A stretch of 64,000 nucleotides of DNA, taken from the NCBI GenBank assembly GCA_046297835.1, contig JBKBHI010000006.1, positions 186,001-250,000 of the forward strand, in the 5' to 3' direction. The number at the start of each line of letters is the position of its first letter. Position 1 is the first letter of the stretch. Made by a program: the position numbers and the translations under genes. Below, in pieces: positions 16,497 to 25,775 of this stretch. Origin of the DNA: CAMAVH01 sp046297835 (lineage in GTDB: Bacteria > Pseudomonadota > Alphaproteobacteria > SMXQ01). The notes under the pieces were generated by a model. The model was not told the DNA's origin and made no database searches. It was given only the letters and a program-made list of their open reading frames with translations.

Positions 16497-17294
16497 TTAA
16501 GCGCTCTGGCGTTCGCCGGCGGCCAGCTTCATCACGGGGCCCTTGCGGCGGCCGTCGAGCGAGGGCGCTTTGAGGCCGGCAGCCTGGAAAGCCCAGACGC
16601 CGATCTGATCGGCCCACATGCAATAGACGTCGAGCAACTCCTGCGCGGCGAACAGGCAGGCGTCCTGCTGCTCCTGAGTCTGGGCGTACTTCTGCAAGAT
16701 GACGATCGGCATGTCGCCGTGGCCGCCCTCGTGCGAATCGGCTTCTTCGGCGGAATCCCAGTGCGCGAGCTCTTTGTCGGACATATTCAGGGAGGCCCAC
16801 AGCTTGCGCGACGATTTGGCCCGCTCGCCCATGCGCGCGATCATGTCCTTGCCGCGCGAGACCTCGCTCGCGGTGATGGCGGCGAACCCTTCGAGCCAGT
16901 GGCGTTTGCTCGCCCACTCGCAATAACCCATGCGCCAGCGCGTGATGTCCGAGCCGCGATAGTTGTAAACGAACTGTCGGTCGAGCCCGAGGCCGACGGC
17001 GAAATCGACCAGGCTTTCATAGTGGCCGGTCACGACGGTCGGGTCGCGCACCTCTTCGACGAACATGTTTTCGATCAGATACTGCCGCACGTCGAGATGC
17101 GGGCAGTTGCCGGCGATGTTCGCGAGCCAGCGCGGAAAGTTGGCGGCGAAGACGCAATGCTCCAGCGCGTAAACCCGAGCGCCCTCGCGCTTGAGGTTGT
17201 TGCGGTTGAATTCCTCGAGATAAGTGCCGGGCACCCACCGGGTCTGGCAGACGTCGAGGAGGGCTTGTTTGAATTGCTCTGGAGTGCGCGCCAT
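16497..17294 (-). CDS. TENA/PqqC-like (heme-oxygenase-fold) protein
   Basis: 265 residues. All-helical sequence with EHCVFAANFPRWL near 45, ENMFVEEVRD near 75 and VTGHYESLVDF near 90. These Glu/His positions match the di-iron or substrate pocket of the TENA/THI-4/PqqC and CADD-like superfamily. Members include thiaminases, PqqC and iron-dependent oxidases; which applies here cannot be told. It is divergent from the LysR gene at 17424, whose probable operator lies between them, so it is likely that regulator's target together with the Bug gene. Confidence 0.72.
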   Translation of the reverse strand: MARTPEQFKQALLDVCQTRWVPGTYLEEFNRNNLKREGARVYALEHCVFAANFPRWLANIAGNCPHLDVRQYLIENMFVEEVRDPTVVTGHYESLVDFAVGLGLDRQFVYNYRGSDITRWRMGYCEWASKRHWLEGFAAITASEVSRGKDMIARMGERAKSSRKLWASLNMSDKELAHWDSAEEADSHEGGHGDMPIVILQKYAQTQEQQDACLFAAQELLDVYCMWADQIGVWAFQAAGLKAPSLDGRRKGPVMKLAAGERQSA

Positions 17295-17378
17295 CGGTGA
17301 GGTCCCTGAAAGCTGTTGTCGTTGACGCGACGATAGGCGGGCGACGCCGGCAAAACACCCTTCTTTTACTTAAAACCA

Positions 17379-17395
17379 TATCAATAAATATGATA
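17379..17395. promoter_or_regulatory. LysR-type operator in a divergent promoter region
   Basis: TATCA-N7-TGATA, a 17-base inverted repeat that contains the T-N11-A core recognised by LysR regulators. It lies in a short AT-rich stretch between the LysR gene and the divergent TENA-like gene, 29 bases before the LysR ATG. Confidence 0.6.
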
Positions 17396-17423
17396 AACAG
17401 AGCGCGGCCGCCGGGAGGAATGG

Positions 17424-18335
17424 ATGGATCGCTTTCGCCTGATGGAAACCTTCGCCGCCGTGGTGCAAGCGGGCAGCTATACGCGCGCCGCCAAGACGCT
17501 CGGCGTGACGGTGGCGATGGTGAGCAAGCGTATCCAGGAGCTCGAGAGCGATCTTGGCGTGCGGCTGCTCAACCGCAACACCCACGGATTGAGCCTGACC
17601 GACCACGGCTCCGACTATCACGACACCTGCATCGGCCTGATCGGCGAGATGCGGGCCCTGGAAGAGCGCATGCAGCTGCGCCGGCGCGCGCCGCAGGGCG
17701 ATCTTCGCATCCTGACGACAAGAACGTTTTCCGACACGCTGCTGGCGCCGATCATCACCGCCTTTTGCGCGCGCTATCCCAAGGTGTCGGTGCAGGTCGT
17801 CCAGATGGACCGCGCTATGGCGCCGCACGCCAGCGACCTGGTGTCCGGCGGCTACGATCTGGCGGTGCGCACGTTGCGCATTCGCGAATCCTCTTTGGTG
17901 GCGCGGCCGCTCATCGCGCTGGCGCAACGCCTCGTGGCGTCGCCGGCTTACCTTGCCGCTCAGGGCATGCCGCGCTCGCCGATCGGTTTGGCGGACCACA
18001 ATTGCCTCGATCCGGCGAGCGCTTCGGCCGCCTTCAACTGGGATTTGCAGGGGCCGGGCGGCAAGCAGACCGTGCGCGTTTCGGGCACGCCTCGCACCAA
18101 CAGCACCATTCTCGTCCGCCGCGCCGCGCTGGACGGGCTGGGGATCGCCCTATTGCGGGAAGACTTGGTCGCGGGCGACTTGGCCGCCGGACGCCTCGTG
18201 CCGGTCCTGCCGAGCTACACGATCAAACCCAAAAAATTCTATCTGCTTTACCAGAAGGACCGTCAGCCGCCGCTGCGCATGAAGCTTTTCATCGAATTCC
18301 TACTGAACGAAATGCGTCTCTTGGCCAAAGCCTGA
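17424..18335 (+). CDS. LysR-family transcriptional regulator
   Basis: 303 residues. The N-terminal winged helix-turn-helix (about 1-60) reads MDRFRLMETFAAVVQAGSYTRAAKTLGVT...SKRIQELESDLGVRLLNR, close to the AaeR/DmlR-like branch. The effector domain follows from about 90. It is divergently transcribed from the TENA-like gene, and a T-N11-A box lies in the gap, so it probably controls that gene and the Bug gene, and itself. The inducer is unknown. Confidence 0.92.
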   Translation: MDRFRLMETFAAVVQAGSYTRAAKTLGVTVAMVSKRIQELESDLGVRLLNRNTHGLSLTDHGSDYHDTCIGLIGEMRALEERMQLRRRAPQGDLRILTTRTFSDTLLAPIITAFCARYPKVSVQVVQMDRAMAPHASDLVSGGYDLAVRTLRIRESSLVARPLIALAQRLVASPAYLAAQGMPRSPIGLADHNCLDPASASAAFNWDLQGPGGKQTVRVSGTPRTNSTILVRRAALDGLGIALLREDLVAGDLAAGRLVPVLPSYTIKPKKFYLLYQKDRQPPLRMKLFIEFLLNEMRLLAKA

Positions 18336-18444
18336 GCCCTAGGGCTGGGCCAATTTTGGGATTTATCCAAAAATGCGGACTGTCCGGTTGCGGCCCGTGC
18401 CCTGATCGCTACACTCGCCGCTCCCAACGGCCGAGGAAGTTCGC

Positions 18445-20088
18445 ATGTCCGAGCAAGAGTCCCCCCGCGAATCGATGGAGTTCGACGTCGTCATCGTCGG
18501 CGCGGGGCCGTCGGGCCTGTCGGCGGCGATCCGGCTCAAGCAATTGGCGGCGGAGGCGGGGCGCGAGCTCGGCGTCTGCGTCATCGAGAAGGGCTCGGAG
18601 GTCGGCGCGCACATCCTGTCGGGCGCGGTGCTGGAGCCGCGCGCGCTGAACGAGCTGATTCCCGACTGGGCCGAGAAGGGCGCGCCGCTCAACACGCCGG
18701 CCGGCGAGGACCGCTTCCTGTTCCTGACCGAGACGGGCAGCTTCCGCCTGCCGACGCCGCCGCAGATGAACAATCACGGCAATTACATCATCAGCCTCGG
18801 CAACTTCTGTCGCTGGCTGGCGACCCAGGCCGAAGCGCTCGGCGTCGAGATCTATCCCGGCTTCGCCGCCGCCGAGGTGCTCTACGGCGACGCGGGCGAG
18901 GTGGTCGGCGTCGCCACCGGCGACATGGGCGTCGGCAAGGACGGTCAGCCGACGGCGAATTTCACGCGCGGCGTCGAGCTGCGCGCCAGGCTCACGCTGT
19001 TCTCCGAAGGTTGCCGCGGCTCGCTGACCAAGACGCTGGAAGCGCGCTATGGCCTGCGCGAGCATCCGCAGACCTACGGGCTCGGCGTCAAGGAACTGTG
19101 GGAGATCGATCCGGCCAAGCACAAGCCGGGCACGGTGATCCACACCGTCGGCTGGCCGATGGATTCCAAGACCTACGGCGGCTCCTTCCTCTATCACCTG
19201 GAGAACAACCAAGTGGCGGTCGGCTTCGTCGTCGGCCTGGATTACCAAAATCCTTATCTCAGCCCGTTCGAGGAATTGCAGCGCTTCAAGCAACACCCTG
19301 ATATCCGGCCGATTTTCGAAGGCGGCCGGCGCGTCGCCTACGGCGCGCGCGCCCTCAACGAAGGCGGCTTCCAGGCGATTCCCGAATTGGCGTTCCCTGG
19401 CGGCGCGCTGATCGGCTGCGCGGCGGGTTTTTTGAACGTGCCGAAGATCAAGGGCATCCATACCTCGATGAAGTCCGGCATGACGGCGGCGGAAGCGGCC
19501 GCCGCGGTCTTGCTGACGGACGACGCGCCCGCGTCGGTGACGCTCGCGGGTTATCCCGCGCGCCTGAAAGCGACCTGGCTGTGGGACGAGCTTTATAAAG
19601 TGCGCAACATCCGCCCGGCCTTCCGCTGGGGCCTGCTGGCCGGCATCGTCCATGCCGCCGTCGACACGTTCATCTTGCGCGGCCGCGCGCCGTGGACGCT
19701 GGGGCATCACGCCGACCATACGAGATTGAAGAAGGCCAAGGACTGCGCGCCCATCGCCTATCCCAAGCCCGACGGCAAGATCAGCTTCGACCGGCTGTCC
19801 TCGGTGTTCATCTCCAACACCAACCATGAAGAGAACCAGCCTGCGCATTTGAAATTGCGCGATCCGGGCAAGGCGATCGCGATCAATCTCGCCGACTACG
19901 ACGCGCCCGAGCAGCGCTATTGCCCGGCCGGCGTCTACGAGATCGTGCGCGAGGAAGCGGGGCCCAGATTGCAGATCAACGCGCAGAACTGCGTGCACTG
20001 CAAGACCTGCGACATCAAGGACCCCACCCAGAACATCGATTGGACCGTGCCCGAAGGCGGCGGCGGGCCGAACTATCCGAATATGTAA
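18445..20088 (+). CDS. electron transfer flavoprotein-ubiquinone oxidoreductase (ETF-QO)
   Basis: 547 residues, the usual size. An FAD-binding Rossmann motif VVIVGAGPSGLSAAIRL lies near residue 12. The C-terminus has CVHCKTCDIKDPTQNIDW followed by PEGGGGPNYP, the signature of the 4Fe-4S domain that donates electrons to quinone. Known role: passes electrons from ETF (acyl-CoA and amino-acid dehydrogenases) to membrane ubiquinone. In related genomes it lies close to the family-4 glycosylase gene; here the Bug/TENA/LysR islet separates them (inference). Confidence 0.95.
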   Translation: MSEQESPRESMEFDVVIVGAGPSGLSAAIRLKQLAAEAGRELGVCVIEKGSEVGAHILSGAVLEPRALNELIPDWAEKGAPLNTPAGEDRFLFLTETGSFRLPTPPQMNNHGNYIISLGNFCRWLATQAEALGVEIYPGFAAAEVLYGDAGEVVGVATGDMGVGKDGQPTANFTRGVELRARLTLFSEGCRGSLTKTLEARYGLREHPQTYGLGVKELWEIDPAKHKPGTVIHTVGWPMDSKTYGGSFLYHLENNQVAVGFVVGLDYQNPYLSPFEELQRFKQHPDIRPIFEGGRRVAYGARALNEGGFQAIPELAFPGGALIGCAAGFLNVPKIKGIHTSMKSGMTAAEAAAAVLLTDDAPASVTLAGYPARLKATWLWDELYKVRNIRPAFRWGLLAGIVHAAVDTFILRGRAPWTLGHHADHTRLKKAKDCAPIAYPKPDGKISFDRLSSVFISNTNHEENQPAHLKLRDPGKAIAINLADYDAPEQRYCPAGVYEIVREEAGPRLQINAQNCVHCKTCDIKDPTQNIDWTVPEGGGGPNYPNM

Positions 20089-20223
20089 GGTTGGCTGGGC
20101 GCGGATCTTCTGCGAACCCGTCTCTCCTTCCGCCTTCCCTGCTTAACAGGGAAAATTCAGGTAGGGCGAACATACTAGGCCAACATCTAATTCTTATTTC
20201 AGACAGCCAATTGGGTGATCGAT

Positions 20224-21951
20224 CTAGTTTCTGATGCCGATGCGGAGGCCAAACAGCCGCGCGAGAACCGCCACCCCTGTGCTCAGGAACACGACAACGA
20301 GGGATATCACAGCCCCCGTTTCGTAACGGCCATCGACCATGTAGTCGAGTTGAAGAAGAGCCAGCGTTTTCGTCTGTGCCGTCGCTATCAGCGCCACGGA
20401 CGCCACGTCGCGGGCCGCGCTGATGAAATTCATCACCCCGACCAGCAGAAGCACCGGAATCATGATCGGCAGGACCACTCGAACAAACGTCGTGATCCAG
20501 CTCGCGCCGGAAATGCGCGACGCCTCCTCCAACTCGTGACCGAGCTGCATCATGTTCGATTTGATGATCTGCGTGCCTAAGGTCATCGAACTTACGACCG
20601 TCGCCAGGATGAGGAGAAACATCGAGCCATACAGCGGCCGGAAAAAGGGCGTTTCCAAAAAGACATAAAGCAGGCCAAGCCCGAACAGCAGCCCGGGGAC
20701 GGCGAAGGGAAGCCAGGAGATGAAATCGAGAAGCGCGCGCGCTTTAAACGCCGTGCGCACCGTGAAGTACGCGATCAGCGAGAACAAGACCACGGATAAG
20801 AGCCCAGCTCCCGTCGCCATGACCAACGTATTCCATGTCGCGCTCAGGAAAATCGGATCGTTGAATACCGAAAGCCAGTGGCTGAATGTGTAAGGATCCT
20901 GAATATGGAAGAACCCCAACAGCTTCATAAAAGACGCGAGAGCGACGAAAATGAGCGGAATCACCGTGAGCAACAAGACGACCAGCAAAACGCCTAGGTA
21001 AATCGGAAGACGCCATACGCCCAGCCGCACGGGCTGCGTTTGAAGCTTTCCCGTCAATGTCGTGTATTGACGGCGAAGACCGAGCCTACGCTGCATAAAG
21101 ATCAGCGGCAGGATGGCGGCCAAGCCAAGGGTGGCCAGCGCCGATGCCGCGGCGAATTGCGGCGGCTCCTGCGAGATCAGCGTATAGACCATGGTCGAGT
21201 ATATGTAGAACTGGAAAGGAGGCCCCAGAACGAGCTCGATTTCAAACGACTGCATGGCGCGAATCATCGCCATGAGGATGATGGCGATCAATGCCGGCAT
21301 CATCGCCGGGACTATGATGCGCAAGAGCGTCTTGGTTCGGCCCGCGCCCGCCACTCTCGAGGCTTCCTCTAGGGAGGCGTCGATATTACGGAAGGTCGGC
21401 GTGAGCAGCATGACTTTGAGCGCGATCGAATTGCCGCCGAGATGCGCCCAGACGATGCCCCAGAACGAATAGATGTTGAAGGGGCCCTCTTCGACGAAGG
21501 GCAGCATTTTGGCGACCGTGTTGAATAGCCCGTACTCCGGGTCGAGACACATGATCCAGCCAAGCGTCACCGATAGGGACGGCAGGAAGAACGATATCCA
21601 AAACATGAACTCAAGGCCGTGCCGATATGGAATATCGGTCCGCGCCAATACCCATGCGATCACCACGGCGATCGGCAAGGCGATGCCGTGAATCGAGACG
21701 AGAAGCTTGAGAGAATTGATTATGGCGCCAAGCATTGTGGGATCGGATAAGGCATAGCGCCAAGCGTCTAGCCCGAACTCGAACTCCCCGCGCGACTCTC
21801 CGACGTCGAACGAGTGAAGAGCGATCAACAGGACCGGATAGAGCACCAAGAAAACGGTCAGGAGCAGGATGATCGTGAACAGCACTGTCCGGAATTCGAA
21901 CATGCGGCTGGTGCGGCTCCCTGACGGGTGCGCAAGCGTCAGATCGGCCAT
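20224..21951 (-). CDS. ABC transporter permease, fused two-domain Fe3+/2-aminoethylphosphonate type (system 1)
   Basis: 575 residues with about 12 predicted membrane segments in two homologous halves. Each half has the cytoplasmic EAA loop (LEEASRVAGAGRTKTLLRIIVP and LEEASRISGASWITTFVRVVLP). This FbpB/ThiP-like fusion is paired with single ATPase and binding-protein genes. Its ATG at 21951 overlaps the ATPase 3' end by 13 bases, so translation is coupled. It is the last gene of the minus-strand operon 24183-20224. It is clearly paralogous to the permease at 34837. Cargo is unknown; the oxygenase next door suggests an aromatic or organic acid rather than iron. Confidence 0.9.
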   Translation of the reverse strand: MADLTLAHPSGSRTSRMFEFRTVLFTIILLLTVFLVLYPVLLIALHSFDVGESRGEFEFGLDAWRYALSDPTMLGAIINSLKLLVSIHGIALPIAVVIAWVLARTDIPYRHGLEFMFWISFFLPSLSVTLGWIMCLDPEYGLFNTVAKMLPFVEEGPFNIYSFWGIVWAHLGGNSIALKVMLLTPTFRNIDASLEEASRVAGAGRTKTLLRIIVPAMMPALIAIILMAMIRAMQSFEIELVLGPPFQFYIYSTMVYTLISQEPPQFAAASALATLGLAAILPLIFMQRRLGLRRQYTTLTGKLQTQPVRLGVWRLPIYLGVLLVVLLLTVIPLIFVALASFMKLLGFFHIQDPYTFSHWLSVFNDPIFLSATWNTLVMATGAGLLSVVLFSLIAYFTVRTAFKARALLDFISWLPFAVPGLLFGLGLLYVFLETPFFRPLYGSMFLLILATVVSSMTLGTQIIKSNMMQLGHELEEASRISGASWITTFVRVVLPIMIPVLLLVGVMNFISAARDVASVALIATAQTKTLALLQLDYMVDGRYETGAVISLVVVFLSTGVAVLARLFGLRIGIRN

Positions 21952-23036
21952 AGCGTCAAGGCCTCCGGGGCCAGCTCAAGCGTCACATCCTGGCCGCGCA
22001 TCGTGCGCGCCTCTGGCGGACCGTAAATCGTGATGAGATCGTTACCGACGCGCACGGCGCATTCCGTGCGATCGCCTTGGTAGAGCACAGTTTCCACTTT
22101 GCCCGCGAGGCAGTTCGCCCGCACGGCGTGCGCGGCGGCAAGCGCGATGCGTTCGGGTCGGATGGCGATCTTGATTTCGCTGCCGGACGCGGGAATCTTG
22201 ATGCCTTGCGGCGCGGTCCACAACAGTTCGCCGGCGCTGTTGCCTAGAACTATCCGGGCAGAGGCGCCCTGCACCTCCCCGATGCGGCCTGGAATGGTGA
22301 CCGTCTTGCCGAGGAAATCGCGCACGAACTCCGTTTTTGGCCGATCGTAAAGTTCGTCCGGAGCGCCGATCTGCTCGACCTGCCCCTGGCTCATGAGGGC
22401 GATGCGGTCGGACAGGCTCAGGGCCTCCCCTTGGTCATGCGTGACGTAAATAAGCGTTAGGCCAAGCCGCTCCTGCAAAACTTTGATCTCATAACGCATC
22501 TGCTCTCGAAGCTTCACATCCAGGTTCGACAGCGGTTCGTCGAGCAGCAGGACTTCCGGTTCATAGACCAAGGCCCGGGCGAGCGCGACGCGCTGCTGCT
22601 GGCCGCCCGATAGCTTGGGCGCGTCGCGATCGGCTTGAGGTTCGAGATCGACCAGCCGCAAAGCCGCCATCACGCGGTCGCGGATTACCGCGCGCGGCAA
22701 TTTACGAAGGGTGAGCGGGTAAGCGACGTTCTCGGCCACCGTCATATGAGGCCAGATGGCATAGGACTGAAAGACCATGCCCATGTTTCGCTTCTCGGGC
22801 GGCAAATTGATGCGCTGGGCGGAGGAGTACACGGTTCGTCCGTTCAGGACGACCTCGCCAGCGGTGGCATCCTCCAACCCAGCGATGATGCGAAGCGTGG
22901 TCGACTTGCCGCACCCGGAAGGGCCGAGCAAGGTGAACACCTCGCCTTTGGCGATGGTGAAATTGATGTCGCGCAACGCATGAACGGCGCCGAAGCTTTT
23001 GCATACGCCTCGGACTTCGATGATCGGCTTGGTCAT
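21939..23036 (-). CDS. ABC transporter ATPase, FbpC/PotA type (system 1)
   Basis: 365 residues from the ATG at 23036. Walker A GPSGCGKST is near residue 38, the Q-loop is FQSYAIWPHMTV, the signature LSGGQQQRVALARAL, Walker B VLLLDEPLSNLD and the switch His THDQGEAL. A C-terminal TOBE-like regulatory domain starts near 240. The gene follows the binding-protein gene by 19 bases and overlaps the permease gene by 13. The sister ATPase at 33737 is the same length and layout. Confidence 0.92.
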   Translation of the reverse strand: MTKPIIEVRGVCKSFGAVHALRDINFTIAKGEVFTLLGPSGCGKSTTLRIIAGLEDATAGEVVLNGRTVYSSAQRINLPPEKRNMGMVFQSYAIWPHMTVAENVAYPLTLRKLPRAVIRDRVMAALRLVDLEPQADRDAPKLSGGQQQRVALARALVYEPEVLLLDEPLSNLDVKLREQMRYEIKVLQERLGLTLIYVTHDQGEALSLSDRIALMSQGQVEQIGAPDELYDRPKTEFVRDFLGKTVTIPGRIGEVQGASARIVLGNSAGELLWTAPQGIKIPASGSEIKIAIRPERIALAAAHAVRANCLAGKVETVLYQGDRTECAVRVGNDLITIYGPPEARTMRGQDVTLELAPEALTLWPI

Positions 23037-23055
23037 GACGGAATGATCTTTCGCT

Positions 23056-24183
23056 CTAATCCGCTCCCCCGCCGCCGCCGCCCTCAGGCATCGGGGCCGC
23101 GATGACCTCGCGCGCGATCGTCTGCAGTCCCGTGCGGACCTCCGAGTATCTCTCATGATGACCGTTAAAGTATTGCACTCCCTCTTTCGGGGACTGCCGA
23201 GGATCCGACGTCTTCACGCCGACCCTACGCGAATTGCGCGGCACTCCGACCCACGCTTCCTGTCCTTCCTGGCTTAGCAGCCAGTTGACATAAACCGCGG
23301 CGGCATGCGGACGCGGAGCCCTGTCGATAATGCCGACAGAGCCGAAGCCGGGCGACAATTGCTCGACCTTATAGAAGCTGCTGCCCAACGCCTCCACGTT
23401 CTTGCCCAGCCCTTGCTGCTCGAACACTTCCATCTCGGCAGCGTCAAGCCCGATCGCGATGGGATAGCGGCCGCGCACGAGCCACTCCGCGGCCTGTCGG
23501 CGGTTGGTGGTGTACACGCTCTTTTGCGAATAGAGCTGACGCAAGAAGGTTTCCCCGAAGTTTTCGAGCATGGTCAGAGATGCGCCATTGCCCGATCCGC
23601 CGCGGCGGGGATCGTCCCATACGATCTTGTTCGCGAACTCCGGCTTGAGCAGATCTTGGACGGATTTGATCTGGTCCTTTTTCACAAAATCCCAGTTTAC
23701 GTGGATCGGGTTCTGCACGGTGCCGTCGAAGGAATAGAAATATTTTTCCTCATTATCGGTGAAGCCGGCGGCAAAACCGCCGATCCAGTTCTTATCATCC
23801 ATGGTTTCTTTGCGCAGGAACGGCGCCAAGGGCTGCAAGGCCTTGGCAGGCATCAACTGCGATATGGCGGAGGAACCGGATGTCCACACATCTTGGTTGA
23901 ATATGCCGGCCTGACGTTCGCGCAGCAGCCTGGGAATAGCCGTGCGATTGGCCGCGCCGGAAAACTCCACTTTGATTTCAGGGTAGCGTTTCTGAAAGGC
24001 GTCGCGCAGAACGGCGGCATAGCGCTGTCCCGGGGCGCCGTGGACAACGACCAGCCCCTCTTGCTTCGCCTTCTGGAGCACGGCTTCCCAATTGCTCACG
24101 TCAATAGGCGTCTGCGCGGCTGCTGCAGATGCGAGCGCGCCAATCGTTAGCGCGCACAAGGTGATGGCTTTGAATAAAAACAT
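23056..24183 (-). CDS. ABC transporter periplasmic binding protein, Fe3+ type family (system 1)
   Basis: 375 residues. Signal peptide MFLFKAITLCALTIGALASAAAA; ribosome site GGGGAGCG. It belongs to the type-2 periplasmic binding fold of the FbpA/AfuA family (WEAVLQKAKQEGLVVVHG near the start, ALRDAFQKRYPEIKVEF, then YPIAIGL around 230). It is first in the minus-strand operon with ATPase and permease and divergent from the Rieske oxygenase gene across 276 AT-rich bases. Its paralogue is the protein at 31005. Ligand unknown. Confidence 0.88.
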   Translation of the reverse strand: MFLFKAITLCALTIGALASAAAAQTPIDVSNWEAVLQKAKQEGLVVVHGAPGQRYAAVLRDAFQKRYPEIKVEFSGAANRTAIPRLLRERQAGIFNQDVWTSGSSAISQLMPAKALQPLAPFLRKETMDDKNWIGGFAAGFTDNEEKYFYSFDGTVQNPIHVNWDFVKKDQIKSVQDLLKPEFANKIVWDDPRRGGSGNGASLTMLENFGETFLRQLYSQKSVYTTNRRQAAEWLVRGRYPIAIGLDAAEMEVFEQQGLGKNVEALGSSFYKVEQLSPGFGSVGIIDRAPRPHAAAVYVNWLLSQEGQEAWVGVPRNSRRVGVKTSDPRQSPKEGVQYFNGHHERYSEVRTGLQTIAREVIAAPMPEGGGGGGAD

Positions 24184-24459
24184 GTTTTCGCTCCCCTGAT
24201 CGTCAGGGCCATTTTTTGGCCCGATTTTTCATTTTTTAAACATAACAAGCTTTCGCTCTAGATCAAGCATTGGCATAATCATCGAAGATAAAAGATCGCA
24301 TTGTCCGCAATCGCTTGCGAAACTTAAGAGCCCCGGGAGGCATCTTTTTAGCAGGCTGAACTGATGGCGGACCGGACCGAAACCAACAGTTCAATCTTTT
24401 GCGAGACTGCCGTTACCAGCGGCCAGAAAAGAAAACATAGAAAACAGTGGAGGACCCCC

Positions 24460-25629
24460 ATGCTGTCTCATGAAGCCAATGAGGAAATGACGCGCGTCGG
24501 TAGAGGCACGCCTGCGGGCGAACTTTTGCGCCGATACTGGCAGCCTATTGCAGCCGAAGCCGAGCTTACCGACGAGACGCCGAAGCTGCGTATCCGGGCT
24601 CTGGGGGAGGATCTCGTGCTGTTTCGCAATGGTCAGGGACAGCTCGGCCTGGTGGAGGAGCAATGTTCACATCGCTCCGCATCGCTCTACTATGGATTTA
24701 TCGAAGAGGACGGCTTGCGCTGCCCGTACCACGGCTGGAAATTCGATTGCGCCGGCAATTGCACCGATCAGCCGTTCGAGCCTAGCGACAGCCCGCTCAA
24801 GAACGAATCCCAAGTGCGCGCCTATCCGGTGCAGGCGCTCGGCGGCATGATCTGGGCTTACATGGGGCCGAGCCCGGCGCCGCTCTTGCCACGTTGGGAG
24901 CAATTGCTGCGCACTGACGGCGTTCGAAAAGTCTTCATCCTGCCGGTGATCGAATGCAATTGGCTTCAAATCATGGAGAACTCCTGCGATCCGTCGCACA
25001 CCTACTACCTCCATGCGCACACCCTGACTCTCAAGGGCAAAGGCAAGTCCGGCGCCTACTATTATCGGCCGATCGAAAAGCTGCATTTCGAGATTGTCGA
25101 TGAACCCAATTGGACCGGCGTCCGCAAACAACGCATTTATGGCGGCGAACAGGCCGAGGAGGAGGATGGCCATCCGGTGATCTTCCCGAATCACCTGCTA
25201 TCGCCTCAACGCGAACACATCGTGATGCACATGCGTCTGCCGGTCGATGACACGCACACCAAGATATTCCGTTATCAATTTACGCCCAATGAGGATGGCA
25301 GCTCCGTCGTTCAGCCGAACATCATTCCTTGCGAGCATGTGCCGCCGCTGAAGGACGAGAACGGCGTCTACCACATGAACAGCTTCGCCTCGCACGACGC
25401 CATGGCATGGGAAACCCAAGGCCCGATCACCGACCGCTCGCGCGAGACGCTCGGCACTTCCGACATGGGTATCGCCCTTTACCGCCGGCTCCTGCGCGAG
25501 CAGATTCGCGCCGTCCAAGAAGGCAAGGAGCCAAAGGGCGTCATCCGCGATTCGGCGCTCAACGATTGCATCCGCATCAATGTCTCGACCGGACAGCGGC
25601 GCATGGCCCGCGAGCTCGCAAAGGCCTGA
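24460..25629 (+). CDS. Rieske non-heme iron oxygenase, phthalate 4,5-dioxygenase-like (copy 1)
   Basis: 389 residues from the ATG at 24460, preceded by GGAGG; an earlier in-frame ATG (24364) lacks a good site. The Rieske [2Fe-2S] ligands C69-x-H71 and C88-x2-H91 (CSHRSASL...LRCPYHGWK) are intact. The mononuclear iron site is in DPSHTYYLHAH, near residue 180. The start MLSHEANEEMTRV...ELLRRYWQPI is typical of the phthalate-dioxygenase branch. Known chemistry: O2-dependent cis-dihydroxylation or O-demethylation, needing a ferredoxin reductase; none is encoded nearby. Divergent from ABC system 1. Confidence 0.9.
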   Translation: MLSHEANEEMTRVGRGTPAGELLRRYWQPIAAEAELTDETPKLRIRALGEDLVLFRNGQGQLGLVEEQCSHRSASLYYGFIEEDGLRCPYHGWKFDCAGNCTDQPFEPSDSPLKNESQVRAYPVQALGGMIWAYMGPSPAPLLPRWEQLLRTDGVRKVFILPVIECNWLQIMENSCDPSHTYYLHAHTLTLKGKGKSGAYYYRPIEKLHFEIVDEPNWTGVRKQRIYGGEQAEEEDGHPVIFPNHLLSPQREHIVMHMRLPVDDTHTKIFRYQFTPNEDGSSVVQPNIIPCEHVPPLKDENGVYHMNSFASHDAMAWETQGPITDRSRETLGTSDMGIALYRRLLREQIRAVQEGKEPKGVIRDSALNDCIRINVSTGQRRMARELAKA

Positions 25630-25775
25630 AGCCAAGCGATTGGCTAATTTATCGCTTAAATGCGTTGCTTGCGCCGTTCGTGCAGCGCGACGCTCATGTC
25701 GTCGCGGGCATCTGATGCGCCGCCTGAATCGCGCATAGGGCTCTGCGGCGACGGCAATGATGATTGGGGAAAGTT

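Noticed and set aside
14242..16500. 752-codon plus-strand open frame
   Set aside because: Lies antisense to the glycosylase and Bug genes, is His/Arg/Gly-rich, and mirrors their codon pattern.
20135..20153. Terminator after ETF-QO (TTCCCTG/CAGGGAA)
   Set aside because: The stem is only 7 bp with no T-run; kept only as a possible island-edge motif.
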